DNA of 64,000 nucleotides from Pelobacter seleniigenes DSM 18267 (GTDB taxonomy: Bacteria > Desulfobacterota > Desulfuromonadia > Desulfuromonadales > Geopsychrobacteraceae): contig NZ_JOMG01000002.1 of NCBI RefSeq assembly GCF_000711225.1, positions 2,678,501 through 2,742,500 of the forward strand, given 5' to 3'. Position 1 is the stretch's first letter, and every line of letters starts with the position of its first letter. Below, in pieces: positions 24,735 to 35,025 of this stretch. The notes under the pieces were generated by a model, which was not told where the DNA came from, did not search any database, and saw only the letters and a list, made by a program, of their open reading frames with translations. The position numbers and the translations under genes are program-made.

Positions 24735-27301
24735 TTCGTCACGGTGGCGATCTGCGCCGGGCAGCTCGTCAGAGCGGTCAGGCGCAGGAGCAGTTGCTCG
24801 ATTTTTCCGCAAACATCAATCCGTCCGGGTTCCCGGACTGGTTGCGGCCGCTGATCAGTGCCGAACTGGAAAACCTGACCCGCTATCCCGATCCGCAGGC
24901 GGAAGGTGCCGTGGCCGCCATTGCCACCGCCCACGGGGTTGCTCCGGCCGAGGTCGTGGTCGGCAACGGCGCGAGCGAGCTGCTGGCGCTGCTGCCCCGC
25001 TTGTTGCCGCAGCGACGGATGCTGCTGCCGGTCCCCTGTTACGCGGAATATCGGCGTGCCGGAGAACAGGCCGGGTTGGTCATCGAGCCCCTGCCCATGC
25101 CCGAAGAGCGCGGCTTTGCCCTCGACCTGACCGCCCTGGAAAAGGCCCTTGGCGGCGATCAGCTGGTGGTCATCGGCCAGCCCAACAATCCGACCGGCCA
25201 GCTCTGCGACCGGGATGCGTTGCTGCGGATCATCCGCGAACATCCCCAACAGATGTTTGTCCTCGACGAGTCCTTCATCGATTTCTGCGGTCGGGAAAAC
25301 CACTCTTTGCAGCCGCAACGACCCGCCAACCTGATCATTGTCCAGTCGCTGACCAAGGCCTGGGCCATCCCCGGTCTGCGCCTCGGCTATGCCATTGCCG
25401 ATGAGAAGATTGCCCAGGCGCTGCGCGAGCAGGTCCCGACCTGGTCGGTCAACGGCCTGGCCCAGGCGGTGGCGATCAGGGCCATGGACGATCGCGAATT
25501 TATCCCCGCCTCCCGGCGCTATGTTGAACAGCGGCGGACCGAACTGGTGGCGCGGCTGGAAGGTTTGGCCGGATTGCAGGTTTTGCCCGGTGCGGCCAAC
25601 TTCGTGCTGGTGAAGGTGACCCATCCACGGCTGGACGCGGCGACCCTGGCCGACAAGCTGCTGGCGCGCGGGATTCTGGTCCGCCAGTGTGACAATTTTG
25701 AAGGGATGGGGAAGGATTACCTGCGCCTGGCGGTGCGCACCGCAGCCGAGCAGGAACGTCTCTGCACGGCGTTGGCCAGCTGTCTGGAGCAATCCCCGCC
25801 ACGGCCGGTGCGCCGGAAAATCCCGGCGCTGATGCTCCAGGGAACCGGCTCCAATGCCGGCAAAAGCGTGCTCACCGCAGCCCTCTGCCGAATCTTGCAG
25901 CAGGACGGGGTGAGCGTGGCGCCCTTCAAGGCGCAGAACATGTCCCTCAACTCCTGCGTGACTTTTCAGGGCGGGGAGATGGGGCGTGCCCAGGTGCTGC
26001 AGGCGCAGGCCTGCCGCCTCGATCCCGATGTGCGCATGAACCCGGTCCTGCTCAAACCGAGCAGTGCCACTGGCTCGCAGGTGATCGTCTGCGGCAAGGT
26101 CCTTGAAACCATGGACTTTCGCGACTATGCACAGCGCCGGGAAGGGATTTTCAGCCAGGTGCAGCAATGTTACGACAGCCTGGCCGGCGAACATCAGGTC
26201 ATGCTCCTGGAAGGAGCCGGCAGCCCGGCCGAGATCAACCTGAAGGCGCGCGATATCGTCAACATGAACATGGCCCGCTACGCCGAGGCCCGGGTGCTGC
26301 TGGTCGGCGATATCGACCGCGGTGGGGTGTTCGCCTCTTTTGTCGGGACCATGGAGCTGCTCAGCGAGTGGGAACGCCAGTTGGTGGAAGGGTTTGTCAT
26401 CAACCGTTTCCGCGGCGACGCCACCCTGTTGGCGGATGCCCTCGATTACACCTCTCTGCATACCGGGAAAAGCTTTTTGGGAGTGGTCCCTTATCTGCCC
26501 CGTCTTGGTCTGCCGGAGGAGGACTCCGTCGATTTCAAGGACGGTTTGCTGGAAACGGAAAAACCGGCCGGGGACGTGCTCGATATCGCTCTGATCGATC
26601 TACCGCACATCTCCAACTTTACCGACCTGGATGCCCTGCGGGTCGAAGCGGATGCTCATGTCCGCAAGGTGACCAGCCTGGCCGAACTGGGTCGTCCGGA
26701 TGCGCTGATCCTGCCCGGTAGCAAGAATGTCATCAACGATCTGGCCTATCTGCGCGATTCCGGGTTGGGGGATGCTTTGTGCCGGCTGGCAACCGACGGC
26801 AAGACGGAAATCGTCGGGATCTGCGGCGGTTACCAGCTGCTCGGCCGGCGGATCGCCGATCCCTACGGTATCGAATCCAGCGGTTCTGATTGCCGGGGGC
26901 TCGGTCTGCTCGACATGGAGACGGTGCTGGAGCGGCTCAAGACCACCACCAGCTGCCGGGCCACCCATGAGCTGTCCGGCGAATTGTTGCGCGGTTACGA
27001 AATCCATCATGGCAGCAGCGCCGGCACCGACCTGGAGCCCTTGATCCGGCGAGCCGATGGAACCTGGATCGGCGCGGCCGCGAAACAGCGGGACTGGATC
27101 TGGGGCACCTATCTGCACGGGGTCTTCGATGCCGACGGCTTCCGGCGTTGGTTCCTCGACCGCTTGCGGGTCCGGCGGGGCTGGTCGGCCATCCGCACGG
27201 TCCGCGCCAGCTACGACCTGGAACCGGCCCTGGATCGCCTGGCGGCTCATGTGCGCGGGGCGTTGGACATGGAGCGGATTTACCGGGTGTTGGGGCTGTG
27301 A
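24731..27301 (+). CDS. Fused threonine-phosphate decarboxylase and cobyric acid synthase
   Basis: The 856-residue product joins two enzymes. Residues 1-355 are a PLP-dependent CobC/CobD-type L-threonine-O-3-phosphate decarboxylase, with Lys209 (VQSLTKAWA) as the likely cofactor lysine; it makes aminopropanol phosphate. Residues 362-856 are CobQ/CbiP, with P-loop GTGSNAGKS, the glutaminase cysteine in [10 protein letters not shown] and a histidine in YLHGVFD; it amidates the corrin ring. The frame is continuous with no internal start needed at the junction. Fusion may coordinate the linker and its acceptor, which CbiB then joins; cbiB follows directly. Confidence 0.93.
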   Translation: MIRHGGDLRRAARQSGQAQEQLLDFSANINPSGFPDWLRPLISAELENLTRYPDPQAEGAVAAIATAHGVAPAEVVVGNGASELLALLPRLLPQRRMLLPVPCYAEYRRAGEQAGLVIEPLPMPEERGFALDLTALEKALGGDQLVVIGQPNNPTGQLCDRDALLRIIREHPQQMFVLDESFIDFCGRENHSLQPQRPANLIIVQSLTKAWAIPGLRLGYAIADEKIAQALREQVPTWSVNGLAQAVAIRAMDDREFIPASRRYVEQRRTELVARLEGLAGLQVLPGAANFVLVKVTHPRLDAATLADKLLARGILVRQCDNFEGMGKDYLRLAVRTAAEQERLCTALASCLEQSPPRPVRRKIPALMLQGTGSNAGKSVLTAALCRILQQDGVSVAPFKAQNMSLNSCVTFQGGEMGRAQVLQAQACRLDPDVRMNPVLLKPSSATGSQVIVCGKVLETMDFRDYAQRREGIFSQVQQCYDSLAGEHQVMLLEGAGSPAEINLKARDIVNMNMARYAEARVLLVGDIDRGGVFASFVGTMELLSEWERQLVEGFVINRFRGDATLLADALDYTSLHTGKSFLGVVPYLPRLGLPEEDSVDFKDGLLETEKPAGDVLDIALIDLPHISNFTDLDALRVEADAHVRKVTSLAELGRPDALILPGSKNVINDLAYLRDSGLGDALCRLATDGKTEIVGICGGYQLLGRRIADPYGIESSGSDCRGLGLLDMETVLERLKTTTSCRATHELSGELLRGYEIHHGSSAGTDLEPLIRRADGTWIGAAAKQRDWIWGTYLHGVFDADGFRRWFLDRLRVRRGWSAIRTVRASYDLEPALDRLAAHVRGALDMERIYRVLGL

Positions 27302-28242
27302 TCCCGCTTTACTGGCAGGTGCCCCTGGCCCTGGGGCTGGATGCCCTCTGCGGCGATCCGCGCTGGCTGCCCCATCCGGTCCGAGGGGTCGGCGTGTTGG
27401 CCCAGGTGCTGGAGAACCCGTTGCGGCGGTTGTTTGCGCCGCGCAGCGCCGGGATTGTGGCCGTACTGCTGGTGGTGGGTCTGACCACCGGATGCTGTCT
27501 GCTGCTGCTGAGCGGGGCGGCGCTGCTCCATCCCCTGCTGGCCGACCTGCTCAGTATTCTGCTGATCTACTTCGCCCTGGCCATGCAGGACTTGCGCCGC
27601 CATGCCCTGGCGGTGCTGATCCCCTTGCGCGCCGGGAACCTGGCGCTGGCGCGGGAAAGGGTCGGCTGGCTGGTCGGTCGTGACACGGCGGATTTGGACG
27701 AGGGGGAGATCACTCGGGCCACAGTGGAAAGCGTGGCCGAAAACAGTGTTGACGGCGTGATCGCGCCGCTGCTCTTCGCCCTGCTTGGCGGGGCTGCGGG
27801 AGCCTGGTTTTACAAGGCGGTCAACACCCTCGATTCCACCTTTGGCTATAAGAACGAGCGGTATCTGGAATTCGGCTGGGCCTCAGCGCGTTTTGACGAC
27901 CTGGTCAATTTTCTGCCGGCCAGATTGAGTGCGCTGCTGGTGCCGCCGGCGGCCCTGCTCTGCGGCCTGGATGGCAGGGAGGCCTGGCGGATTTTCCGCC
28001 GCGACCGGCATTGTCACCCCAGCCCCAACGGCGGCCAGATCGAAGCGGCCGTGGCTGGTGCCCTGGGCGTGCGGCTCGGCGGGGAAAACAGTTATTTCGG
28101 AGTGAAGTCGGTGCGGCCGTTCATGGGGGACGCGCGGCGACCGCTCCGAGCCGAGCAGGTCCTCCAGGCAACTCGGCTGATGGTGACCCTGACCCTGCTC
28201 GTCGCCGGCCTTGGCATTGCCGGGCTTTACTGGCTGCGGTGA
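27298..28242 (+). CDS. cbiB: Adenosylcobinamide-phosphate synthase
   Basis: CbiB is a membrane protein that attaches aminopropanol (phosphate) to cobyric acid. The 314-residue product has the family start [19 protein letters not shown], the [15 protein letters not shown] motif and [21 protein letters not shown]. The start is GTG at 27298, overlapping the stop of the fusion gene by 4 bases (GTGA). Longer in-frame starts lie inside the preceding gene and are rejected. Confidence 0.93.
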   Translation: MIPLYWQVPLALGLDALCGDPRWLPHPVRGVGVLAQVLENPLRRLFAPRSAGIVAVLLVVGLTTGCCLLLLSGAALLHPLLADLLSILLIYFALAMQDLRRHALAVLIPLRAGNLALARERVGWLVGRDTADLDEGEITRATVESVAENSVDGVIAPLLFALLGGAAGAWFYKAVNTLDSTFGYKNERYLEFGWASARFDDLVNFLPARLSALLVPPAALLCGLDGREAWRIFRRDRHCHPSPNGGQIEAAVAGALGVRLGGENSYFGVKSVRPFMGDARRPLRAEQVLQATRLMVTLTLLVAGLGIAGLYWLR

Positions 28243-28316
28243 AACGATAGCGCACCCCGACGACTTTGCAGAGCGGCTGCTAAACGATTTTTTTTACAAT
28301 ATCCAAGGAGAGTAAC

Positions 28317-28838
28317 ATGACTAAAAATATCCTCATCTTTACCGGCAACGGGAAAGGTAAATCAACCGCCGCCTTCGGCATGGCCCTGCGGGCGGTCGGG
28401 CATGGTCAGCACGTGTTGATCCTGCAATTCATGAAATCGGATGATTCAACGGGCGAAATCCTCAGCCTGCGGGAAAAACTGGGCGTAGACATCCGCCAGA
28501 CCGGGCTCGGCTTTGTACCCAAACCCGACCACCCCAAGTATCCGGCCCATCGCGAAGCCGCCCAGAACGGTTTTGCCCTGGCCGTCGAGGAGCTGAATAA
28601 CGGCAAGTGCGATCTGGTGATCCTCGATGAGATCTGTGGCTCCATCAGCTGCGGCCTGATTGATGAACAGCAGGTGCTGGATGCCCTTGCCAATGCCCGG
28701 GATGGCGTCAATATCGTCCTTACCGGCCGCAATGCCACCCCGGCACTGATCGCTGCGGCGGATACGGTCTCGGAGATGGTCCCCCACAAGCATGCCCTGG
28801 AGCAGGGGATTCCGGCCCGCAAAGGGGTCGAATACTGA
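28317..28838 (+). CDS. cobO: Cob(I)yrinic acid a,c-diamide adenosyltransferase
   Basis: This enzyme adds the 5'-deoxyadenosyl upper ligand using ATP. The 173-residue product is a standard CobA/CobO/BtuR protein with the unusual P-loop GNGKGKSTAAFG at residues 10-21 and VILDEICGSISCGL. AAGGAG lies 5-6 bases before the ATG. It is 74 bases after cbiB and its stop overlaps the next start by 1 base. Confidence 0.94.
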   Translation: MTKNILIFTGNGKGKSTAAFGMALRAVGHGQHVLILQFMKSDDSTGEILSLREKLGVDIRQTGLGFVPKPDHPKYPAHREAAQNGFALAVEELNNGKCDLVILDEICGSISCGLIDEQQVLDALANARDGVNIVLTGRNATPALIAAADTVSEMVPHKHALEQGIPARKGVEY

Positions 28839-30241
28839 TGATTGCAGGGGGTGTCGCCAGACCGCGCCTGCTGATCGGTGGAGTCCAGAGCGGAGTGGGT
28901 AAATCGACCATTACCCTGGCCCTGGTCGCGGCTTTACGGCGGCGGGGACTGACCGTACAGACCTTCAAGGTTGGCCCGGATTATCTTGACCCCGGCCATC
29001 TGGCACGGGTTTCCGGGCGACCCTGTTATAACCTGGACAGCTGGATGAGCGACCCGGACTACCTGCGGGAGCTGTTTGTGACCGCTTCCGCGGATGCCGA
29101 TATCAGCCTGGTCGAAGGGGTGATGGGGCTGTTCGACGGCAGCAGCACCGGCAGCCTCAGCGGCAGCAGTGCGGAGATCGCCGCCCTGCTGCAGATCCCG
29201 GCGGCGCTGGTGGTCAATGTTCATGGCATGGCCCGCAGCCTGGCGGCTCTGGTCAGCGGTTATCAGCATTTTGAGCCGAGCGTGACTCTGGCCGGAGTGC
29301 TGGCCAACCGTTGCGGCTCCCCTTCCCATGCCCGGTTGTTGGGCGAGGCCCTGGCTGCCGCGGAACTGCCGCCGCTGCTGGGGGCGATCCCTCGCAACGG
29401 CCTGCCCGAACTGCCCAGTCGCCATCTGGGGCTGGTCTCGGCGCTCGAACAGAGGGATGGCGCCGAACTGAGCGAGGATCTGGCCGCTGCGGCCGAAGCC
29501 GGGATTGATCTCGATCTGTTGCTGCAGGCCGCGGCTCGTGCGCCGTTGCTGGTGGTTCCGCCCGCCGCCGCAACCGACCGGGCCGGGGCCGCGCCGGTGC
29601 GGCTCGGGGTGGCTTGGGACGAGGCTTTTCAGTTTTACTATGCCGACCTGTTTCCGGCCCTGCGCGCCCGTGGCTGTGAACTGGTGCTGTTTTCGCCGCT
29701 ACGGGACCAGGCTTTGCCAACGAACCTGGCCGGTCTGTACCTGGGCGGCGGTTATCCCGAACTGCATGCCGAGCAACTGGCGGCAAACCGGGAGATGCTG
29801 GCGGCGATCCGCGCCTTCAGCGCCAGCGGCAAACCGGTTTATGCCGAATGCGGCGGGCTGATCTATCTCTCGCAGGGGGTGGAGGACACGCAGAACCGCT
29901 TTCCTCTGGTCGGCTGTCTGCCGGTCTGGACCCGGTTGCTGGAAAAACGCAAGGCCCTCGGTTATGTGACCGCAACACTGACCGGTGATTCCCTGTTCGG
30001 CCGGGTCGGCGAAAGTTTTCGCGGTCATGAATTTCATTATTCCGAGCTGCTCGAGTCGCCGGTTGGCACGGATGGCTGGCAGGCGGTCTACCAGCTGACC
30101 CGGAATCGCAGCGGCAAGGTCTGCACCGAAGGCTTTCAGCGCGGCCGGATTCTGGCCAGCTATGCCCATCTGCAGCTGGCTTCACAGCCCGCGGCCCTCG
30201 ATCGGTGGGTCGCCACCATGTTGGATACGGCCGGTCAGTGA
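28838..30241 (+). CDS. cbiA: Cobyrinic acid a,c-diamide synthase
   Basis: CbiA uses glutamine and ATP to amidate the a and c side chains of (cobalt-)cobyrinate. The 467-residue product has the P-loop GGVQSGVGKSTITLAL, FKVGPDYLDPGHL, and a C-terminal glutaminase domain with cysteine in YAECGGLIYL. It starts on ATG overlapping the cobO stop. Given the early-cobalt pathway here it is CbiA rather than aerobic CobB. Confidence 0.94.
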   Translation: MIAGGVARPRLLIGGVQSGVGKSTITLALVAALRRRGLTVQTFKVGPDYLDPGHLARVSGRPCYNLDSWMSDPDYLRELFVTASADADISLVEGVMGLFDGSSTGSLSGSSAEIAALLQIPAALVVNVHGMARSLAALVSGYQHFEPSVTLAGVLANRCGSPSHARLLGEALAAAELPPLLGAIPRNGLPELPSRHLGLVSALEQRDGAELSEDLAAAAEAGIDLDLLLQAAARAPLLVVPPAAATDRAGAAPVRLGVAWDEAFQFYYADLFPALRARGCELVLFSPLRDQALPTNLAGLYLGGGYPELHAEQLAANREMLAAIRAFSASGKPVYAECGGLIYLSQGVEDTQNRFPLVGCLPVWTRLLEKRKALGYVTATLTGDSLFGRVGESFRGHEFHYSELLESPVGTDGWQAVYQLTRNRSGKVCTEGFQRGRILASYAHLQLASQPAALDRWVATMLDTAGQ

Positions 30242-30268
30242 CGGGCGTTTTTGAAAAGGACAAGAACC

Positions 30269-30982
30269 ATGAAGGATAGGAATAACAACGAGCGGCCGTT
30301 GATTCATCAACTGCTGGAAAACCCGCTCAGCGGACAGGAGATCGAAGAGCGCTCCTTTGCCGTCATCGATGCGGAAGGAGCGGGGCATCCGCACACTGCG
30401 GAGCAGTGGCAGGTGGTCAGGCGGCTGATTCACACCAGCGCCGATTTCGCCATGAGCGAGCTGATCCGTTTCAGCGCTGCTGCCATCAGCGACGGCTGCC
30501 GGGCGTTACAGGCCGGTCGGCCGATCTACGCGGACAGCAATATGATTCGTTCCGGTCTGTCCGTGGCCCGTTTGCAGGCGGTCAATGGTGCTTACCGGCG
30601 CGAAAGTATTCTCTGCCATGTGGCCGACGAGGATGTCGCCGCGGCCGCGAAGCAGCATGGTTTACCGCGTTCCCTGTATGCCATCCGCAAGGCCAAAGAG
30701 TCCCTGCACGATGGCATTGTCCTGATCGGCAATGCGCCGGTCGCCCTGCTCGAACTCAACCGGCTGGCCCGGGAAGAGGGGATTCGGCCGGCCCTGGTCA
30801 TCGGCATGCCGGTCGGCTTTGTGCATGTGGTGGAGAGCAAGGACGAACTGCTGGCCGGCGACCTGTCCGCCATTGTCCTGAGCGGTCGGCGCGGTGGTAG
30901 TCCCCTGGCGGTTGCGGCTCTGCATGCGCTCTGCGGCCTGGCCACTTCGGCAGGCAACCTGAGTGGGGCCTGTCATGCGTAA
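30269..30982 (+). CDS. cbiC: Cobalt-precorrin-8 methylmutase
   Basis: CbiC moves a methyl group from C11 to C12 to form cobyrinic acid. The 237-residue product keeps ADSNMIRSGLS and GNAPVALLELNRL, typical of CbiC/CobH. I chose the ATG at 30269, 9 bases after AAAAGGA, over an earlier start at 30251. Its stop overlaps the cbiK start by 8 bases. Confidence 0.93.
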   Translation: MKDRNNNERPLIHQLLENPLSGQEIEERSFAVIDAEGAGHPHTAEQWQVVRRLIHTSADFAMSELIRFSAAAISDGCRALQAGRPIYADSNMIRSGLSVARLQAVNGAYRRESILCHVADEDVAAAAKQHGLPRSLYAIRKAKESLHDGIVLIGNAPVALLELNRLAREEGIRPALVIGMPVGFVHVVESKDELLAGDLSAIVLSGRRGGSPLAVAALHALCGLATSAGNLSGACHA

Positions 30983-31841
30983 CAGCAGCTGCTGGAGAGG
31001 AATGATCATGATGGCGTTGTTACCGCTTTTGAGCCTGCTGCCGACTCCGGCGGCGGCTGCTCCGGTTGGATCGGGCAAGCCGGCCATTGTGCTGGTTGCC
31101 TTCGGAACCTCTGTGCCTCAGGCCCGCCAGGTGTTTGCCCATATCGATGAGCAGGCCCGGCTGCGCTATCCCGGTTATCAGATTCGCTGGGCGTTTACCT
31201 CGAAGATCATCATGGCCAAGCTGAAAGCGCAGGGAATCGTCACCCAGAGTGTCGCCGAGGTGGTGGCCGATCTGTGCGCCAGTGGAGTGACCTCCGTGGT
31301 TTTTCAGAGCCTGCACGTGGTGCCGGGAGAGGAATATCGCAGTGTCCAACAGGTTGATACCAGCGGGCTGGAAGTGGCCTATGGAAAGGCGCTGATCAGC
31401 TCCGACAGCGACATCGCTGCGGTCATCCAAGCCCTCAGGCCGCAGATCGATCCTGCCCAGCCGACCGTGCTGGTAGCCCATGGCAATAATCGCCATGCCC
31501 GGTTCAACGAACGGATTCTCGCCTTGGCCGAACGCATCGAAGGGCAGTTCCCCAATCTGGTGGTGGCCAGCGTCGAAGGGCAACCCGGCACTGGACCGCT
31601 GGCCAAGGCCCGTGCTTTGTGTGGCGCAACCGGTTCCGTGCGGTTCCTGCCGCTGATGATTGTGGCCGGGGATCATATTATGAACGATGTCATGGGGGAC
31701 GAGCCGGACAGCTGGAAAAACCAGGTCGCTGCGGCCCACAGCGAATGCAGCGCTTCTTTGGGCTGGAACGACGCCATCCTGGCCATTTACTTTGATCATC
31801 TCGATCAGGCCATGGCCAGCCTTGCCGGAGCAGGGAGTTAA
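30975..31841 (+). CDS. cbiK: Sirohydrochlorin cobaltochelatase with signal peptide (periplasmic CbiK type)
   Basis: CbiK inserts cobalt into sirohydrochlorin at the start of the anaerobic B12 pathway. The 288-residue product begins with a Sec-type signal peptide (positively charged start, hydrophobic run MALLPLLSLLP, then PAAAAP) before the mature VLVAFGTSVPQARQ. The metal-binding histidines are in FQSLHVVPGEEY and VAHGNNRHA. Desulfovibrio vulgaris has a similar exported form, CbiKP. Export is puzzling because its substrate and the other enzymes are cytoplasmic, so this copy may serve cobalt or heme handling in the envelope. Confidence 0.9.
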   Translation: MRNSSCWRGMIMMALLPLLSLLPTPAAAAPVGSGKPAIVLVAFGTSVPQARQVFAHIDEQARLRYPGYQIRWAFTSKIIMAKLKAQGIVTQSVAEVVADLCASGVTSVVFQSLHVVPGEEYRSVQQVDTSGLEVAYGKALISSDSDIAAVIQALRPQIDPAQPTVLVAHGNNRHARFNERILALAERIEGQFPNLVVASVEGQPGTGPLAKARALCGATGSVRFLPLMIVAGDHIMNDVMGDEPDSWKNQVAAAHSECSASLGWNDAILAIYFDHLDQAMASLAGAGS

Positions 31842-31845
31842 GCCG

Positions 31846-33051
31846 GTGTTGCGGCAGCTGATCATTTGCCTGACTGTACTGGGAAGTCTGGCCATGACCC
31901 CGGCGCTGCCAGCTGCGGCTGCGAGCCTGAGGGACAGCAGCCCGGCCGCGGTGACGGCCATGGCGCCTGGCAAGGCCGAGCCGACGAAGGTGACCAGGGT
32001 CAAACCGGAAGGAGCGACCGGCAAGGCCATTGCCGCGGAAAAGAACAAACACGGCGGGAGTTCCGGTTATGAGAGCTGGAAACGCAAGCTGCCGTTCTGG
32101 CCGCGCAAAGGGGTGCTGTTGCTGGAATTGTTTGTGATGATCAGCATCGGGGTGTTCATCGGCCAGATTCTGGAAGTGTCCGGGACCATGCGGGTCCTGT
32201 CGGTGCTGACCCTGCCGTTGACCGCATTGGGTAAGATCCGGCGGGAAGCGGGGCCGGCGTTTCTGATGGCTTTTCAATCCGGGGCCGTGGCCAACAGCAT
32301 GCTGGTCGGTCAGCGCGATGCCGGAACCCTGGATAATCGCGAGCTTTACACCTCAATTTTCGTGGTCTCGGCGCTGTCGCTGTTCGCCCATCTGCCGACC
32401 TTTATTGTCCCCATCGGCGTGGCCTTCGGCTGGGAAGCGACCCTGGCTTTGTTTGCGGTGCGCTTTCTTGCCATCGGCCTGCAGATTGTCGTGACCCTGT
32501 TGGTCTCGCGATTGGTCCTGGCCCGCTTTGGAGTCGGTGCCCCGGGCGCTCTGCCGGTTGCGGAAAGACGCCCGCTGCGCTCCCGCCGCCAATCCCGGGA
32601 CGGCTTCTGGGCCACGGTCTGGGCGCGTTCACGTAAGACCTTGCGGCGGTTGCTGTTGTACCTGGTGCCGACCTTCAGCTGCATGGCACTGCTGGAATAT
32701 TTCGGTTTTTTCAGCTGGCTGGGCGAGGCCATGCCGGGGCTGTTTTCGTTCCGTTTTCTGCCCGCGCAGTCGCTGGCGATCATTCCGGCTCAGGCCCTCA
32801 GCCTTTATAATGGGGCCATTGCCGCAGCCAATTTTATCGATGCCGGGCAGATTACGACTCATCAGGCGGTGATCGTCATCCTGTTCGGTTCCATGGTGAC
32901 CTCGCCGGTGCGCACCCTGCGCCACGGTTTGCCGACCTATGTTGCTATTCTGGGGGCGCGGGCCGGTACGATCATGGCGGTGACGGCCCAGGTTCTGCGG
33001 GTCTTGTTTCTGTTGCTCTGTACCCTGGGGCTGATGTTGTTGTGGCGTTGA
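31846..33051 (+). CDS. Gate-domain (nucleoside-recognition-type) membrane protein in the B12 run
   Basis: The 401-residue product has an N-terminal hydrophobic or signal segment, a basic, Ala/Lys-rich linker (about 30-75) and then about eight membrane helices. GQILEVSGTMRVLSV and FQSGAVANSMLVGQ resemble Gate/nucleoside-recognition domain proteins such as the SpmA/SpmB and YjiH families. The start is GTG at 31846 with GGGAG upstream, 4 bases after cbiK, so the two are coupled. I do not know its substrate; a role in cobalt or corrinoid transport linked to the exported CbiK is inferred from position. Confidence 0.8.
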   Translation: MLRQLIICLTVLGSLAMTPALPAAAASLRDSSPAAVTAMAPGKAEPTKVTRVKPEGATGKAIAAEKNKHGGSSGYESWKRKLPFWPRKGVLLLELFVMISIGVFIGQILEVSGTMRVLSVLTLPLTALGKIRREAGPAFLMAFQSGAVANSMLVGQRDAGTLDNRELYTSIFVVSALSLFAHLPTFIVPIGVAFGWEATLALFAVRFLAIGLQIVVTLLVSRLVLARFGVGAPGALPVAERRPLRSRRQSRDGFWATVWARSRKTLRRLLLYLVPTFSCMALLEYFGFFSWLGEAMPGLFSFRFLPAQSLAIIPAQALSLYNGAIAAANFIDAGQITTHQAVIVILFGSMVTSPVRTLRHGLPTYVAILGARAGTIMAVTAQVLRVLFLLLCTLGLMLLWR

Positions 33052-33129
33052 TGCGGACGCTGCCGGGATTTTAAATTTTGGATTGACCGGGAACCCTGGC
33101 GGTTACCGGTTGTTGGATTAGGTGAGTTT

Positions 33130-33876
33130 GTGGCAAAACAGAGAATAACAGCACAGGCGGGACATTTTTATGCGGTCGGAGTCGGTCCGGGCGATCCGGA
33201 ACTGGTGACCTTGCAGGCGGCCCGGCTGATCGAATCGGCCGATGTCATCGTTGCACCACAGTCGAAGAATTCGCAGACCAGTCTGGCGCTGGCCGCGGTC
33301 GAAGATTTTCTGCATGACCAGGAAATTATCGTGCTGCGCTATCCCATGACCCGGGAAAATAACAAGACCCGCCAGCGCTGGGGGGAATTGGCGACGCAGG
33401 TCGCCGAGCTCTGTCAGCAGGGGAAGGCGGTGGTGCAGGTGACCCTGGGCGATCCGCTGATTTATGCGACCAGTTCCTATCTGCTGGCTGCCCTGGGAGC
33501 GTTACTGCCGCCGGAGAAGCTGCATCTGACCCCCGGCATCAGCGCTTTTCAGATGGTTGCCAGCCGTTTCGGCCAGCCGTTGACCCTGCAGGAGGATCGT
33601 TTGCAGATCATGGCGGCGACCGATCTGGGGGCGGTGGAACAGGCTCTGTCCGGCTGCGAAACCCTGGTCCTGTTCAAGGCGGCGACCGCTTTGCCGGAGC
33701 TGCTGGAACTGCTCAAGCGGCATGACCTGCTGGCCCGGGCCAGCCTGGTCTGCGCGGGCGGCCAGGGGGAAGGGGAGCGGGTGGTCGCCGATCTGAGCCG
33801 CTGGGAACCACAGGAACTCGGCTATATGACCACCATGATCATCCATCTCGGTCAGCGTGGCTGGCAGGAATTATGA
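33130..33876 (+). CDS. cbiL: Cobalt-precorrin-2 C20-methyltransferase-like protein, first copy
   Basis: The 248-residue product is a corrin-ring methyltransferase with the SAM-binding FYAVGVGPGDPELVTL, VTLGDPLIYATSSYL and the LTPGISAFQMVASRFG loop, closest in pattern to CbiL/CobI. The start is GTG. Its end overlaps cbiD by 4 bases. A second CbiL-like gene is present at 35667, so the two probably differ in substrate or only one is the true C20 enzyme. Confidence 0.8.
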   Translation: MAKQRITAQAGHFYAVGVGPGDPELVTLQAARLIESADVIVAPQSKNSQTSLALAAVEDFLHDQEIIVLRYPMTRENNKTRQRWGELATQVAELCQQGKAVVQVTLGDPLIYATSSYLLAALGALLPPEKLHLTPGISAFQMVASRFGQPLTLQEDRLQIMAATDLGAVEQALSGCETLVLFKAATALPELLELLKRHDLLARASLVCAGGQGEGERVVADLSRWEPQELGYMTTMIIHLGQRGWQEL

Positions 33877-34958
33877 AATCCCTGCGCTGGGGGCTGACCA
33901 CCGGAACCTGTGCCGCGTTGGCGGCTAAGGCGGCGGCGACCCTGCTGTTGACCGGCGAACAGGTCAACAGGGCAGAGCTTACTTTGCCCGACGGGGCACG
34001 GATCAGTCTTCCGGTCCATGACCTTACCCTGACTGACGGCGCTGCTGAAGCCGCGGTGGAAAAGGATGCCGGGGACGACCCGGATGTCACCCACCAGGCT
34101 CTGCTCCGGGTCAAGGTCGCCCTCAACGGCCGTGACTGCCACCGTTTTATCGCCGGTCCCGGGGTCGGAGTGGTGACCAAGGCCGGGCTGGCCCTGCCGC
34201 CCGGCGAAGCGGCCATCAATCCGGGTCCGCGGCAACTGATCAGCAGCGCTTTGGCAGAACTGAGCAGCGCCGGTTTCGATGTGACGGTCAGCGTTCCCGA
34301 CGGTGAGCGGTTGGCCGCCCAGACCTTTAATCCGCGTCTGGGGATTGTCGGGGGCATTTCGATTCTCGGCACCACCGGGCGGGTCCGGCCGTTCAGTATT
34401 CCCGCCCTGCGCGCAGGACTTAAATGCGCACTGGATGTCGCCGTGGCCGAAAAACTTGACGCACTGGTGGCTGTTCCTGGCAATATGGGGCGGCGGGCCG
34501 CGCTAAGACATTTTCAGCTTGGCGCCAGCCAGGTGATTGAAGTCAGCAATGAATGGGGTTACATGCTGGAGGAGCTGGCCGGGCTCGGCCTGCGCCGCTT
34601 GCTCCTGCTGGGGCACCCGGGAAAACTGGGAAAACTGGCCATGGGCCAGTGGCAGACTCATTCGGCACAGTCGCAGAGCGCGGTGCCTTTGGTTCAGGAC
34701 CTCTGCCGGGCAGCTGGAATGACCCTGCCCGAAACGGCCAACACGGTGGAAGAATTGTTTATGGCGCAGCTGGGCGGGGCCGAGCGGCAACAGATCGCTG
34801 ACCGACTGGCCGAACGGATCCGCCTGACCGTTAGCCGGAAATTTGTGCAATTGCCTGAAACAGCTGTGGTCCTGATCAATCTGCAGGGAGAATTGATCGG
34901 CAGCAGTGGTTCCTTGACGCCCTGGGATAAAGCTGGCGGGGAACCGGTTGCGGACTGA
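33873..34958 (+). CDS. cbiD: Cobalt-precorrin-5B C1-methyltransferase
   Basis: CbiD methylates C1 in the anaerobic pathway. The 361-residue product has the family start LRWGLTTGTCAALAAKAA, GPGVGVVTKAGLALPPGE and the NEWGYMLEELAGLG motif. Its presence, together with CbiG and CbiK, marks the cobalt-early, oxygen-independent route. It is translationally coupled to the preceding methyltransferase. Confidence 0.95.
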   Translation: MKSLRWGLTTGTCAALAAKAAATLLLTGEQVNRAELTLPDGARISLPVHDLTLTDGAAEAAVEKDAGDDPDVTHQALLRVKVALNGRDCHRFIAGPGVGVVTKAGLALPPGEAAINPGPRQLISSALAELSSAGFDVTVSVPDGERLAAQTFNPRLGIVGGISILGTTGRVRPFSIPALRAGLKCALDVAVAEKLDALVAVPGNMGRRAALRHFQLGASQVIEVSNEWGYMLEELAGLGLRRLLLLGHPGKLGKLAMGQWQTHSAQSQSAVPLVQDLCRAAGMTLPETANTVEELFMAQLGGAERQQIADRLAERIRLTVSRKFVQLPETAVVLINLQGELIGSSGSLTPWDKAGGEPVAD

Positions 34959-35025
34959 AATATCGCCGCAGATGAACCTCATCGATGTGGCGGGTTATTT
35001 TTTCTAACAAAGGACAGTTGGTGAA

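Noticed and set aside
24638-26461. Open frame of about 600 codons on the minus strand opposite the cobC-cobQ fusion
   Set aside because: It is a G/C-rich shadow of a well-supported gene; the sequence is low-complexity (many Gln, His, Gly, Arg), matches no family and lacks a ribosome binding site.
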